A stretch of DNA of 64,000 nucleotides from Gemmatimonadaceae bacterium (GTDB taxonomy: Bacteria; Gemmatimonadota; Gemmatimonadetes; Gemmatimonadales; Gemmatimonadaceae). Positions 43,573 to 53,181 of the stretch are shown piece by piece. Location of the stretch: contig JADZAN010000002.1 of assembly GCA_020852815.1 (NCBI GenBank), positions 186,001 to 250,000 of the forward strand, written 5' to 3'. Within the stretch, counting starts at the first letter, position 1. Each line of letters starts with the position of its first letter. Under the pieces are notes generated by a model. The model saw nothing but the letters and a program-made list of their open reading frames with translations, was not told the DNA's origin and made no database searches. A program made the translations under genes and the position numbers.

Positions 43573-46500
43573 CGATGTTTGGCGCCGTCTATCGCTTCGA
43601 GCTGCGCTATCACCTCACGCGCCCCATCACCTGGCTGTACTTCGTGCTGTTCATGGCCGGGTCGTTCGCCTTCGTGTCGACCGACACGATCGGCATTGCC
43701 GGCGGCTCCGGCATGGTGATGCGCAATGCGCCGTCGGTAATCGTGCGATCGATGCTCCTCATCGTGGTGCTTGGACAGATCGTCGTGTCCGGCCTGGTGG
43801 GGAGCTCGGTGCTGCGCGACTATCAGTTCCGCACGCACGAGTTGGTCTTCACGACGCCCATCACCCGATTTGCCTACCTCGGCGGGCGCTTCCTTGGCGC
43901 GTTCACCGTGATGGTCATTGTGCACGCCGGGATGGTCATCGGGATGGTGGCGGGGAACGCGATGCCGTGGCTCGACAAGGCGCGCCTCCTCCCGCTCGAC
44001 CTCGCCAGCTACATCGTCCCCTTCTTCACGCTGATCGTCCCGGCGATCCTCGTGATCTCGGCGATCTTCCTGGCGGTGGGGGCGGCCACGCGCAGCGCGT
44101 TCGCCATTCATACGCAGGGGATCGTCCTGCTCATCGTGTGGAGCATCGCCCAGTCGCTGATCGGGAAACTCGACAACAAGACGATTGCGGCGCTGCTCGA
44201 TCCCGTGGGGCTGACGGCGTTCGAACTGGCGACGCGCTACTGGTCGGTGGCCGAGCGGAACACGCAGGCGGTGACATTGGGCGGCGTCCTGCTGGCCAAC
44301 CGGCTGCTGTGGACGGTGGCGGCGCTCGCCCTGGCCGCTCTCACGGTGTCGCTCTTCCGCTTCCGGAGCGCCCCTCCCTCGCTGGCGCGCAAGCGGCGCG
44401 CGGTGGAGGAGGGGGCGCCGAGCGTGGAGGTGTCGTCGCTGACGCCGTCGATCGCTGTCGATACGCAGACCGTGGGCTGGCGCCCGTGGTGGGTGCAGTT
44501 CGTGTCGACCACGCAGATGTCGTTTCGCAGCATCGTCAGGCAGCTCCCGTTCGCCGTGATCGTCGCGGTAGGGCTGATCAACCTCGGGATTGCCGCCACG
44601 TACGCGGAAGTGGTGTTCGGGCAGGCGGCGTGGCCGGTCACGTACACGGTCGTCGAGGTGATCAACGCGCAGTTCGCCCTCTTCTTCATGGTGCTCATCG
44701 CGCTCTTTGCCGGGGAACTGGTCTGGCGCGAACGCGAACTGAACGCCGACCAGATGGTCGATGCGCTTCCCGGGCAGACGAGCGCCACCATGCTGGGGAA
44801 GGTGGTGGGGCTCGTGCTGGTGGAGGCGGCGCTGCTCGCCCTCCTCATGATGGCGGGGATGCTGTACCAGCTCGCCGTTGGCTACCGGCACCTGGAGCCG
44901 CTGCTCTACCTGAGCTACCTGTTCGGGACCGTGCTCCCCGGGCTTGTGCAGCTGACGGTTCTGGCGGTCCTGATCCATGTCGTCGCCAACCAGAAGTACC
45001 TGGGGCACGCGCTGGTGATCTTCGCTTTCATCCTGCGCAAGCTCGCGCCGACGATGGGGTTCGAGCATCCGCTGCTGCGCTTCGCCGAGACGGCGCCGCT
45101 CCGCTACTCCGACATGAACGGCTACGGACCATATGTGCCAGGCCTGGTGTGGACGGCGCTGTACTGGACCGCCGTGGCCGCGCTCTTCGGCGTGCTGGCG
45201 TACCTGTTCTGGGTGCGCGGGACCGAGCCAACCTGGCCGGTGCGCAAGCGCGTGGCGTGGCAGCGATGGCGCGGCGCGACGCGCGGCGTGGCGCTGGGCT
45301 CGGTGAGCGTGGGCGTGGTCGCCTTCGGCGTCCTGTTCAACAACGCCAATCGCGTCACGCACTGGAAGAGCAGCACCACGATCCGGCACGAGAAGGCCGC
45401 TTATGAGACGCAGTACAAGCCGCTGGAGCGCCTGGCGCAACCGCGACTCATCGCGGCCGACGTGCGCGCCGACCTCGTACCCGAGCGCCTCTCCTTCGGC
45501 GTGAGCGGGACGTACACCTTCGTGAACCATCACCCTGCCCCCATCGAGTCGCTGCTCGTGGTGGTGCTCAATCGCGACGTGCAGGTGGACTCGCTCGCAT
45601 GGGGGCGGCCGGCCACGACGCTGGTGGACGACGCGTCGCAGAACGTGCGCCTGTATCGCCTGGGGACTCCGCTCGCGCCTAACGACACGCTCAGGCTGCG
45701 GTACCGGGCGCACTACGACTGGCGCGGCTTTCCGTCCGGTGGGCCCGATACCTCGACGGCGACGATCAACACCCGCAACGCGATCGCGACCAACGGGACG
45801 TTCCTCAACTTCGAGTACTTCCCGTTCCTCGGCTACCTCTCGTGGCGAGAGCTGGAGTCGGACAATGCGCGGCGCAAGGAAGGGTTGGCACCACGGGTGC
45901 GTGCTGCGCTGCTCGAGGACGAGGCGGCGCGCGACCGGACCTACCTCGGGATCAACGCCGACTGGATCGACTTCCGGGCCACCGTGAGCACCGCGCCAGA
46001 CCAGATCGCCGTTGCACCGGGAGAGCTGGTGCGGGAGTACATGGAGAACGGGCGCCGCGTGTTCGAGTATCGTTCGCCCGACAAGATGCTCGCGTTCTAC
46101 TCGTTTCTGTCGGCGCGCTATGAAGTCAGGCACGACCAGTGGAACGGGATCCCGCTCGACATCTACTATCACAAGGGGCACGAGTTCAACCTCGACCGGA
46201 TGGTCGCGTCGATGCACGCGTCGCTCCAGGACTTCTCGACGCGCTACTCGCCGTTCCAGTTCCGGCAGTTCCGCATCGTCGAGTTCCCCCGCTATTCACA
46301 GTTTGCGCAGGCCTTTCCGGCGACGATTCCGTTCTCGGAGAACATCGGCTTCATCCTGCGCGCGGCGGCGACCGCCGACGGCATCGACACGCCGTTCTAC
46401 GTGACGTCGCACGAGATTGCGCACCAGTGGTGGTTCCACCAGGTGGTGGGGGCGAATGTGCAGGGGGCCACGATGCTCTCCGAGTCGCTCGCCAACTACT

Positions 46501-47195
46501 CGGCGATCCTGGTGATGGAGAAGACGTTCGGCGCCGACAATATCCGCAAGTTCCTGCGCCAGCAGCTCGATGGCTATCTGGTTGGGCGAGGGCGCGAGGC
46601 CAAGGCCGAGCGCCCGCTGATGCGCGTCGAGAACCAGATGTACATCCACTACAACAAGGGGTCGCTGGCGTTGTACGCGCTGCGCGACCTGATTGGCGAT
46701 GCGGCGATGAATCGCGCCCTGTCGCGCTTCGTGGCCGACAAGAAGTTCAAGGGAGCACCGTTTCCCACGAGTCGCGAGTTGGTGGCCTACTTCGAGCGCG
46801 AGACGCCGGACTCGTTGCGCTATGTGCTCGATGACCTGTTCCGCACCATCACGCTGTGGGACAACGAGGTCGAGGACGGAAGCGTGACGAGGCGCGCCGA
46901 CGGAGGGTACGACGTGGCCATCCGCCTGCGCGCGGGGAAGGTCCGTGCCGATTCTCTGGGGAACGAGCGTCCCGCCGAGATGTCGGACTACGTGGACATT
47001 GGCGTGTTTGGGGCCGTGGATTCGACGGCGGTGCTGGGGAAGCCGTTGTACATGGCCAAGCATCGCCTCAGTGCGGGCGACACCACGGTGCATGTGGTGG
47101 TGCGCGAGGCGCCGCGGATGGTTGGGGTCGATCCGTACAACAAGCTCATCGACCGCGATCCCAGCGACAACGTGATGTCGGTGAAGGTGCCGTAG
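43569..47195 (+). CDS. ABC-2 permease fused to an M1-family aminopeptidase
   Basis: A 1208-residue fusion. Residues 1 to about 600 are membrane-embedded with at least twelve hydrophobic helices in two blocks, plus a soluble stretch at about 270-300. From about 640 to 1208 is an M1 peptidase region with a beta N-domain (VPERLSFGVSGTYTFVNHHPA) and a catalytic zinc site: H948, E949, H952 (HEIAHQWWFHQ), followed by the glutamate of TMLSESLANYS about 20 residues later. Such ABC permease/M1 fusions occur in several phyla and have no assigned substrate. It is co-translated with the ATPase. The peptidase half probably faces the periplasm, suggesting peptide export or processing. Confidence 0.9.
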   Translation: MTMFGAVYRFELRYHLTRPITWLYFVLFMAGSFAFVSTDTIGIAGGSGMVMRNAPSVIVRSMLLIVVLGQIVVSGLVGSSVLRDYQFRTHELVFTTPITRFAYLGGRFLGAFTVMVIVHAGMVIGMVAGNAMPWLDKARLLPLDLASYIVPFFTLIVPAILVISAIFLAVGAATRSAFAIHTQGIVLLIVWSIAQSLIGKLDNKTIAALLDPVGLTAFELATRYWSVAERNTQAVTLGGVLLANRLLWTVAALALAALTVSLFRFRSAPPSLARKRRAVEEGAPSVEVSSLTPSIAVDTQTVGWRPWWVQFVSTTQMSFRSIVRQLPFAVIVAVGLINLGIAATYAEVVFGQAAWPVTYTVVEVINAQFALFFMVLIALFAGELVWRERELNADQMVDALPGQTSATMLGKVVGLVLVEAALLALLMMAGMLYQLAVGYRHLEPLLYLSYLFGTVLPGLVQLTVLAVLIHVVANQKYLGHALVIFAFILRKLAPTMGFEHPLLRFAETAPLRYSDMNGYGPYVPGLVWTALYWTAVAALFGVLAYLFWVRGTEPTWPVRKRVAWQRWRGATRGVALGSVSVGVVAFGVLFNNANRVTHWKSSTTIRHEKAAYETQYKPLERLAQPRLIAADVRADLVPERLSFGVSGTYTFVNHHPAPIESLLVVVLNRDVQVDSLAWGRPATTLVDDASQNVRLYRLGTPLAPNDTLRLRYRAHYDWRGFPSGGPDTSTATINTRNAIATNGTFLNFEYFPFLGYLSWRELESDNARRKEGLAPRVRAALLEDEAARDRTYLGINADWIDFRATVSTAPDQIAVAPGELVREYMENGRRVFEYRSPDKMLAFYSFLSARYEVRHDQWNGIPLDIYYHKGHEFNLDRMVASMHASLQDFSTRYSPFQFRQFRIVEFPRYSQFAQAFPATIPFSENIGFILRAAATADGIDTPFYVTSHEIAHQWWFHQVVGANVQGATMLSESLANYSAILVMEKTFGADNIRKFLRQQLDGYLVGRGREAKAERPLMRVENQMYIHYNKGSLALYALRDLIGDAAMNRALSRFVADKKFKGAPFPTSRELVAYFERETPDSLRYVLDDLFRTITLWDNEVEDGSVTRRADGGYDVAIRLRAGKVRADSLGNERPAEMSDYVDIGVFGAVDSTAVLGKPLYMAKHRLSAGDTTVHVVVREAPRMVGVDPYNKLIDRDPSDNVMSVKVP

Positions 47196-47212
47196 CGCCG
47201 CGTCGAAGCTCC

Positions 47213-47296
47213 GCAGCGTAGCACAGCGTAGCGCTGCGCTCACGCGTTCGTAGCGCTCGCGCGTTCATTGCGCTCGCGCGTTCATTGCGCGAGTGT
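47213..47296. repeat. Short direct repeats in intergenic DNA
   Basis: The region after the permease-peptidase stop contains two tandem 17-base copies of a GCGCTCGCGCGTTCATT-type unit, with a partial third, plus GCGTAGC-type repeats before them. It fills part of the 166-base gap before DUF4256 and resembles slippage-generated sequence. Confidence 0.55.
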
Positions 47297-47361
47297 CGCG
47301 TCCCGGCGCAGATTTCGGCCGTGTCCCGGTCGGTCTTCGTCCTGCAGCGTGAGGTGGCATC

Positions 47362-47907
47362 ATGGCGCGTTCGGCATACCAGTCGCTTCTTGCCGCGCTC
47401 GAGGAGCGCTTCACGCGTCACCCGGCTCGTCACGCGGGGGTCGCGTGGTCGCAGGTGCGCAAGCGGCTCGACGCGTCGCCGGAGAAACTCGCCGCACTGG
47501 CGGCGATGGAGGAGAGCGGCGGTGAGCCCGACGTCGTGGGGGTCGATGACACGACGGGCGCCATCGTCTTCATGGACTGTTCGGACGAGAGTCCCGAGGG
47601 GCGCCGGTCGCTGTGCTACGATCGTGCGGCGCTCGACGCGCGCAAGGAGGCCAAGCCGACCGGCGCGGCGGTGGAGATGGCGGCGAAGATGGGGATCGCG
47701 CTGCTCACCGAGGCGGAGTACCGCACGTTGCAGACGTTAGGCACGTTCGATCGCAAGACGTCGAGCTGGGTGGCGACGCCGCCGGCGATTCGCAAGCTCG
47801 GCGGCGCTGTCTTCTGCGACCGTCGCTACGATCAGGTCTTCCTCTACCACAACGGGGCGCAGTCGTACTACGCGGCGCGGGGCTTTCGCGGCGTGCTGCG
47901 GGTGTAG
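47362..47907 (+). CDS. DUF4256 domain-containing protein
   Basis: A 181-residue soluble protein collinear with DUF4256: LLAALEERFTRHPARHAGV at the front, EESGGEPDVVGVDDTTG, CSDESPEGRRSLCYDRAAL, then KTSSWVATPPAIRKLGGAVF and SYYAARGFRGVLRV at the end. The function of the family is unknown. It is flanked by unrelated genes in the same direction. Confidence 0.92.
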   Translation: MARSAYQSLLAALEERFTRHPARHAGVAWSQVRKRLDASPEKLAALAAMEESGGEPDVVGVDDTTGAIVFMDCSDESPEGRRSLCYDRAALDARKEAKPTGAAVEMAAKMGIALLTEAEYRTLQTLGTFDRKTSSWVATPPAIRKLGGAVFCDRRYDQVFLYHNGAQSYYAARGFRGVLRV

Positions 47908-47945
47908 CGCCCCAGGAGCGGTAGCACTCCCTTTTCACCACGTCC

Positions 47946-49997
47946 ATGCGCCCGATTCGCCTCGATCGCTCACTCGCCCGTTGCCTCCTCGTCGCCTCGC
48001 TCTGCGTGCTTGGCCTTCGACCGCTGCATGCGCAGCGGCGTGCGCCGACGGTGGACGACCTCCTCAACCTGGAGTCGGTGGGCGGCGCGCAACTTTCGCC
48101 CGACGGGCGCTGGGTCGCGTTCACGGTGACCTCCACCGACTGGAAGGGGGACACCTTCGTCTCGCAGCTGTGGGTCGCCGACGCATCGAGCGGGGCGCGG
48201 CGTCAGCTCACGCGCGACCCCAAGGGGGTGAGCGGAGTCCAGTGGTCGCCCGACGGTGCCTGGCTCAGCTTCCTCAGTGCGCGCGAGGAAGGAAAGAGTC
48301 AGCTCTTCGCCTTGCGGCTGGATGGGGGCGAGCCTTTGCGCCTGACGAGCAGCGAGCGCGGGGTGGGCAACTATCGATGGTCGCCGAGTGGGCGCACGAT
48401 CGCCTTCACCTCGAGTGGCGACGAGGCGAAGGGGGCCAAGGAACGGCTGGAGCAGTACGGCGCCTTCGAGGTGGTCCGTCGCGACTACGCGTTTTCGCAC
48501 CTCTACACCATCGACGTCAATGCCGCGCTCTCGTCGCCGCAACCCGGGCGCGCTCGCACCTCGGGGACCAACTACACGGTGCAGTCGTTCGCCTGGTCGC
48601 CCGACGAGACGCGGATTGCCTTCTCGGCGACGCTCAATCCCGACCTCATCCAGGGGAAGACGGCGAACCTCTACATTGTGACGCTCGGCGGTGCGGCTGC
48701 CGGAGGCGACGCGGTGCGACCGCTGGTGACGCAGCCGGGGCCCGACAACTCTCCCGTCTGGTCGCCGGATGGGACGCAGATCGCCTTCTCGAGCACCATG
48801 GGGAGCGAGCGGTACTTCGCGTCGAACAGCCGCATTGCCGTGGTGCCGGCCGCGGGTGGGACGCCGACGTCGCTCACCGATGCCTTCGATGAGAACCCGA
48901 ACCTGATCGACTGGCGCGCCGGCGCCATCTGGTTTGCCGGGGCGCAGCGCACCGCGAGTCACCTGTTCAAGCTCGATCCGTCCACCAGGCGCATCACGCG
49001 CGTCTCCGGTCCCGACGGGGCGATGATCGGCGGCGTGTCGCTCAGCGCCGATGCGTCGAGCGCTGCCTTCACGCTCAGCTCACCGACGGCGCTCCCCGAG
49101 ATTGCGGTGAGCCCGGTGGCCGCGTGGGCGCCGCGCGTGGTGACGGACGCCACGCGTCAGCTGCAATCGCTGCAAGTGGCGTCGCGCGAGGTGATCTCGT
49201 GGAGGTCGCGCGATGGCGCGACGATCGAGGGGATCCTCATCAAGCCCGCCAACTTCGACCCGGCGCGGAAACACCCGCTCCTTTGCGTCATCCACGGCGG
49301 GCCGACCGGGACCGATCGCCCAGCGCTCCCCGACAATCGCTACTACCCGGTCGACATCTGGGCGGCGCGCGGCGCGCTCGTTCTCAAGGTCAACTATCGG
49401 GGGAGCGCAGGATACGGGCAGGCATTCCGCACGCTCAACGTGCGCAACCTGGGGGTCGGTGATGCATGGGATGTGTTGAGCGGCGTCGACTTCCTCATCG
49501 CCAAGGGCTGGGTCGATCCCGCCAGGGTGGCGTCGATGGGGTGGAGCCAGGGTGGGTACATCAGCGCCTTCCTCACGACGACGTCGACGCGCTTTGCGGC
49601 GATCTCCGTGGGTGCGGGAATCTCCAACTGGGCCACGTACTACTACAACACCGACATCACGCCGTTCACGATCAACTACCTGGGCGACGATCCCGCGGCA
49701 GACCCGGCGATCTACGACAAGACCTCGCCTATGCACTACATCAAGCAGGCGCGCACCCCGACGCTCATCCAGCACGGCGAACTCGATCGGCGCGTCCCGA
49801 TCGCCAATGCGTACGAGCTGCGACAGGGGCTCGAGGATCGCGGCGTCCCGGTCGAGATGATCGTCTACAAGGGATACGGCCACGGGATCACAAAGCCGAA
49901 GAGCATGCGCGCCGTCATGCAGCACAACCTGGCCTGGTTCAATCACTACCTGTGGGGCGACTCGCTTCCCGACCTGCGGCTGCTGGGGAAGAACTGA
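47946..49997 (+). CDS. S9-family (prolyl oligopeptidase type) peptidase, secreted
   Basis: A 683-residue peptidase with a signal peptide (RCLLVASLCVLGLRPLHAQ). About residues 35-400 form a beta-propeller with TolB/WD-like repeats (LSPDGRWVAFTV, WSPDGAWLSFLS, WSPDGTQIAFSS). The C-terminal alpha/beta hydrolase domain has the nucleophile S534 (SMGWSQGGYIS), an aspartate in HGELDRRVPIANAYEL and a histidine in YKGYGHGITKP. It cleaves short peptides, probably in the periplasm, in line with acyl-aminoacyl or dipeptidyl peptidase relatives. It ends 13 bases before the propeller protein gene. Confidence 0.92.
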   Translation: MRPIRLDRSLARCLLVASLCVLGLRPLHAQRRAPTVDDLLNLESVGGAQLSPDGRWVAFTVTSTDWKGDTFVSQLWVADASSGARRQLTRDPKGVSGVQWSPDGAWLSFLSAREEGKSQLFALRLDGGEPLRLTSSERGVGNYRWSPSGRTIAFTSSGDEAKGAKERLEQYGAFEVVRRDYAFSHLYTIDVNAALSSPQPGRARTSGTNYTVQSFAWSPDETRIAFSATLNPDLIQGKTANLYIVTLGGAAAGGDAVRPLVTQPGPDNSPVWSPDGTQIAFSSTMGSERYFASNSRIAVVPAAGGTPTSLTDAFDENPNLIDWRAGAIWFAGAQRTASHLFKLDPSTRRITRVSGPDGAMIGGVSLSADASSAAFTLSSPTALPEIAVSPVAAWAPRVVTDATRQLQSLQVASREVISWRSRDGATIEGILIKPANFDPARKHPLLCVIHGGPTGTDRPALPDNRYYPVDIWAARGALVLKVNYRGSAGYGQAFRTLNVRNLGVGDAWDVLSGVDFLIAKGWVDPARVASMGWSQGGYISAFLTTTSTRFAAISVGAGISNWATYYYNTDITPFTINYLGDDPAADPAIYDKTSPMHYIKQARTPTLIQHGELDRRVPIANAYELRQGLEDRGVPVEMIVYKGYGHGITKPKSMRAVMQHNLAWFNHYLWGDSLPDLRLLGKN

Positions 49998-50010
49998 ACT
50001 CGAGCGCAGC

Positions 50011-51146
50011 ATGACTCGCGTGCGCTGTGCGGCGTGGGTCGCCTGGATGGTCATCGCGACCGCGACGGCGCAAGCCCAGGTGGATTCCACGCGCGCGTGG
50101 ACGTTCACGCTCGAACAGCGCTACGGAGCGCGCGCGGGGGCGGAGCTGGCGGAGCCCACCAGCCTGGCGGTCGATGCGCAGGGGCGGCTCTACGTGGTCG
50201 ATGCGCGTCCAGTCGCAATCAAGGTGTTCACCCCCGATGGAAAGCTGCTGCGGACGATTGGACAGCAGGGGAGTGGCCCGGGCGAGTATCGAGGTGCCTG
50301 GATCGCGATTCGCGGGCGCTACCTGGCGGTGCACGATGCCGGTCAGTCGCGCACCACGGTGTTCGATACCTCGGGGCGCCTGCTGCGTAGCTGGAGCAGT
50401 GCCTGTTGCCATCACAACGAGATCCAGGTCGATTCCGCATACCGTGTCGTTGTGCCGGCGCCGTCGCGAGGCGCGAGTCAAGGTGGCGCGATCCGCCGGA
50501 TTCTCTATGTGCGATTCTCGATCGAGGGAGAGCCGATCGATACGCTCGCCATCGAGGCGGGGGGTGACGAGCGCCTCTGGACTGTCTCGCGAGCTGACCT
50601 TCCGCAGAAGCCGGCTGACGGTGCGACGTCGATCGTGATTCCGTTCACGCCCGCGCAGCTGTTCGCGCTTCACCCGCAGGGCGGAGCTGTTACGGGGTGG
50701 TCAGGCGAGTATCGCATCATGCGTGTTGGAGGCGGGCGTTCTGGGAGCGCGTATGTCACGCGACGCTGGACGCCGCGACGCATTCCCGACGAGCTGCGTC
50801 GCTCGCGTGTGGATTCGGCCATCGCCCAGCTGACGCCGATGATCGGCGTCGCCAATGCGCGGCGCGTGGTGCGCCTCGAAGATGTGCCGCTGCTGGAGCC
50901 CGCGTTCACGCGGCTGTTGGTGGATGCGGAAGGGAATACCTGGGTGCGGCGACTGCTGGGCGGCAGCGACCGGCAGACCGTCTTTGAAGTGTTTGGTCCG
51001 CATGGTGAGTTCGTTGGGCGTGCCACGTTGCCGGCACCGCTGCCCGCGTGGGGGGCGTCGCCTTTGCCCCGGGGGCGATCTATGTGCGAGTCGAGTCGCC
51101 GGACGGTGCGCCGGAGATCCTTCGATTCCGCGTCACGAGACGCTGA
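50011..51146 (+). CDS. Secreted 6-bladed beta-propeller-like protein, apparent frameshift near the 3' end
   Basis: An exported protein with a signal peptide (VAWMVIATATAQAQ) and propeller-type repeats (EPTSLAVDAQGRLYVVDA, IKVFTPDGKLLRTIG, QGSGPGEYRG). As read, the frame runs on to 51264 with an arginine-rich, unnatural tail after about residue 347. If one G is added to the six-G run at 51050-51055, the sequence becomes GGVAFAPGAIYVRVESPDGA and ends naturally at TGA 51144-51146, before the next start. So either the base call is wrong or the gene is recently frameshifted. A paralogous propeller gene is at 57264-58472. Confidence 0.75.
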
Positions 51147-51166
51147 CGGAACGCGGAGAGGTTGGA

Positions 51167-52594
51167 ATGACCGAACACGACGCGCCGCCCGACGGCGGCA
51201 AGCAGAACGCACTCGAAGCGCTGCGCCACGAGGGCGCGCGCTTTCTCCATGCGCTGCGTCATGACGACACGGCTGGAGCGCTGGCGCTGCTCCAGGCGAC
51301 GCCTGCACTCGTGCGTACCAGCATCCACGCGGCGGCCGCCGTCGGCGATACGGCGATAGTGCAGGAGTTTCTCGACGCCGACCGTTCGCTGGCAACGCAA
51401 CGCATCCCTGGCGACGACATCGAGCCGCTGCTGTATGCCGTGTCCCAGGACATCAAGGAAGCGTTAGGCGTTGGGACCGCGGCGCGGCTGGCGGCGGTGC
51501 GCGCGCTTCTCGATGCCGGAGCCGACCCCAATGCGGCGGCGCCGCTCCCCGATGTGTCAGACACCATTCCCGCGCTCTACTTCCCATGCGTGCGCGGCAA
51601 CGTGGCGGTGGCGCGCCTGCTGCTCGAGCGCGGCGCCAGGCCCACGGATGGCGAGAGCCTCTACCACGCGGCCCAGCACGATCACCGCGCCTGCCTCGAA
51701 CTCCTGGTGGAGTTTGGCGCCGACGTGAGTCGCGGCCCCACGCCGTACGGCAACACCCCGCTGCACTTCCTTGCTGCGCACACACCGGACAACCAGGTCA
51801 CCCCCAGTGCGATGCGCGGGCTGCGCTGGCTCCTCGAGCACGGCGCCGACCCCAACGTGCCGAGCCATGCCGGGAGGGCCAACCAGCCGCAAGCGGGGGA
51901 GACGCCGTTGCTGCGCGCGGCGGCTGTCGGGCACGGGGAAGAGGTCCTGCGTGCGCTCGTGGAGCACGGCGCGCGCCTCGACGTGCCGCGCGACGACGGT
52001 GCCACCGCGTACCAACTCGCCGTGCGCGCCGGCAATGTTGAAGGCGCGACATACCTCGCCTCGGTTGGTGCCGATACCACGTTGCGCGCGGTGGATCAGT
52101 TGTTAGGCGCCTGCGCCATCGGTGACACGGCTGCCGCGCGGCGGGACGTCGAGGAACATCCGGGTATTCTCTCGACACTCGGCCCCAGCGAGCGCGATGC
52201 GCTGGGGCTCGCGCTTGCGCGTGGCAACTTCGACACGGTGCGCCTGATGGTCGCACTCGGCTGGCCGCTCACGCAGGAGGGAGAGTGGGGCGGGACGCCG
52301 CTCCACTGGGCGGCGTGGAATGGCCAGGTGGAGATGGTACGACTCCTCCTGGCGGCGGGCGCGAGCGTGAACGTGCGCGACACGCGGTACGGCAGCTCGC
52401 CCATCGCCTGGTGCGCGCACGGCTCGCGCTACTGCGAACGCGGGAATGACGAGGACTACCCGGCGATCGTGCACCTTCTACTCGACGCCGGGGCGACGCG
52501 CGCCGAGTCGTTCAATCGATGGAACGAGTCTCCCGAAGGCATGGCGCGGCCGAGTGTGGTGGAGGCGCTGAGGGCGCGTGGCTTTGCAGATTAG
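51167..52594 (+). CDS. Ankyrin-repeat protein
   Basis: A 475-residue soluble protein made mostly of ankyrin repeats: VRALLDAGADPNAAA, VARLLLERGARPTDG, TPLHFLAAH, LRWLLEHGADPNVPS, TPLLRAAAVGHGEEVLRALVE, TPLHWAAWNGQVEMVRLLL and VHLLLDAGATRAESF are visible. No catalytic domain or signal peptide is seen, so a cytoplasmic protein-binding role is likely. The ATG at 51167 has GGAGAGG upstream and lies 20 bases after the restored stop of the propeller gene. Confidence 0.88.
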   Translation: MTEHDAPPDGGKQNALEALRHEGARFLHALRHDDTAGALALLQATPALVRTSIHAAAAVGDTAIVQEFLDADRSLATQRIPGDDIEPLLYAVSQDIKEALGVGTAARLAAVRALLDAGADPNAAAPLPDVSDTIPALYFPCVRGNVAVARLLLERGARPTDGESLYHAAQHDHRACLELLVEFGADVSRGPTPYGNTPLHFLAAHTPDNQVTPSAMRGLRWLLEHGADPNVPSHAGRANQPQAGETPLLRAAAVGHGEEVLRALVEHGARLDVPRDDGATAYQLAVRAGNVEGATYLASVGADTTLRAVDQLLGACAIGDTAAARRDVEEHPGILSTLGPSERDALGLALARGNFDTVRLMVALGWPLTQEGEWGGTPLHWAAWNGQVEMVRLLLAAGASVNVRDTRYGSSPIAWCAHGSRYCERGNDEDYPAIVHLLLDAGATRAESFNRWNESPEGMARPSVVEALRARGFAD

Positions 52595-52679
52595 GTGACA
52601 CGCGGGTGCGCGTCGTGAGCAGCTATGAGGCGCGTTGCACGGAGGGTAACTCGAACCGCGTCGAACGCGGGAGGAATCG

Positions 52680-53102
52680 GTGAGCACAGTCCTGTGGGCC
52701 AACGTGCTGGTGGATGGCGCCGTGACGTCCGATGAAAGCGATCACCTGGCGCTCTATCAGCATGCCGAGCGGCTGGATGCGATCACGCGGGAGTTGCAGC
52801 TGAAGCCATTCCTCGAGATCTGCGACACGACCGACCAGCGCTACAACGTGGAGGGGCACGAGCTGCCGCCTGGCATGACGTCCACCAACGAGCTAATGGC
52901 GGCCGAGGGGAGCTGGATGCCGCTGGCCGGGGCGCTGGCGATGCTGGAGGCGCTGCGCGGGCACATCGTCGCGAAGAACGTGCGCTTCGGCCTGTTGCGC
53001 AACCAGCAGGCGCAGGTGTTGGCCGAGTTGGATGAGGTGATCGCCTTCGCGCGCGAACACGCGGTGCGCGAAGGGGAGTTCAACTTCGCTGTGGTGATGT
53101 AG
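52680..53102 (+). CDS. Hypothetical protein
   Basis: A 140-residue soluble, mostly helical, slightly acidic protein starting at GTG 52680 after GGGAGGAA. Recognisable stretches are SDESDHLALYQHAERLDAIT, FLEICDTTDQRYNV and LDEVIAFAREHAVREGEFNF. No family recognised and no signal peptide. It sits alone between the ankyrin gene and the convergent SRPBCC gene. Confidence 0.65.
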   Translation: MSTVLWANVLVDGAVTSDESDHLALYQHAERLDAITRELQLKPFLEICDTTDQRYNVEGHELPPGMTSTNELMAAEGSWMPLAGALAMLEALRGHIVAKNVRFGLLRNQQAQVLAELDEVIAFAREHAVREGEFNFAVVM

Positions 53103-53181
53103 GGGAGGGTGCACCCGCCGGCGCCGTGAGCATGCAGGACACACTCACGACGCCTGATGCGGAGCGGATGTGTTGCAGCCG

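Noticed and set aside
43536-46217. A very long open frame (893 codons) on the minus strand
   Set aside because: It is antisense to the permease-peptidase fusion, has Arg/His-rich low-complexity composition, and is explained by the GC-rich codon bias of the true gene. The same applies to other long antisense frames in the window.
47213-47296. Short repeats before DUF4256 as a CRISPR array or integron site
   Set aside because: Units are under 20 bases, directly abutting, with no unique spacers, no cas or integrase genes and no structured attC-like arms.
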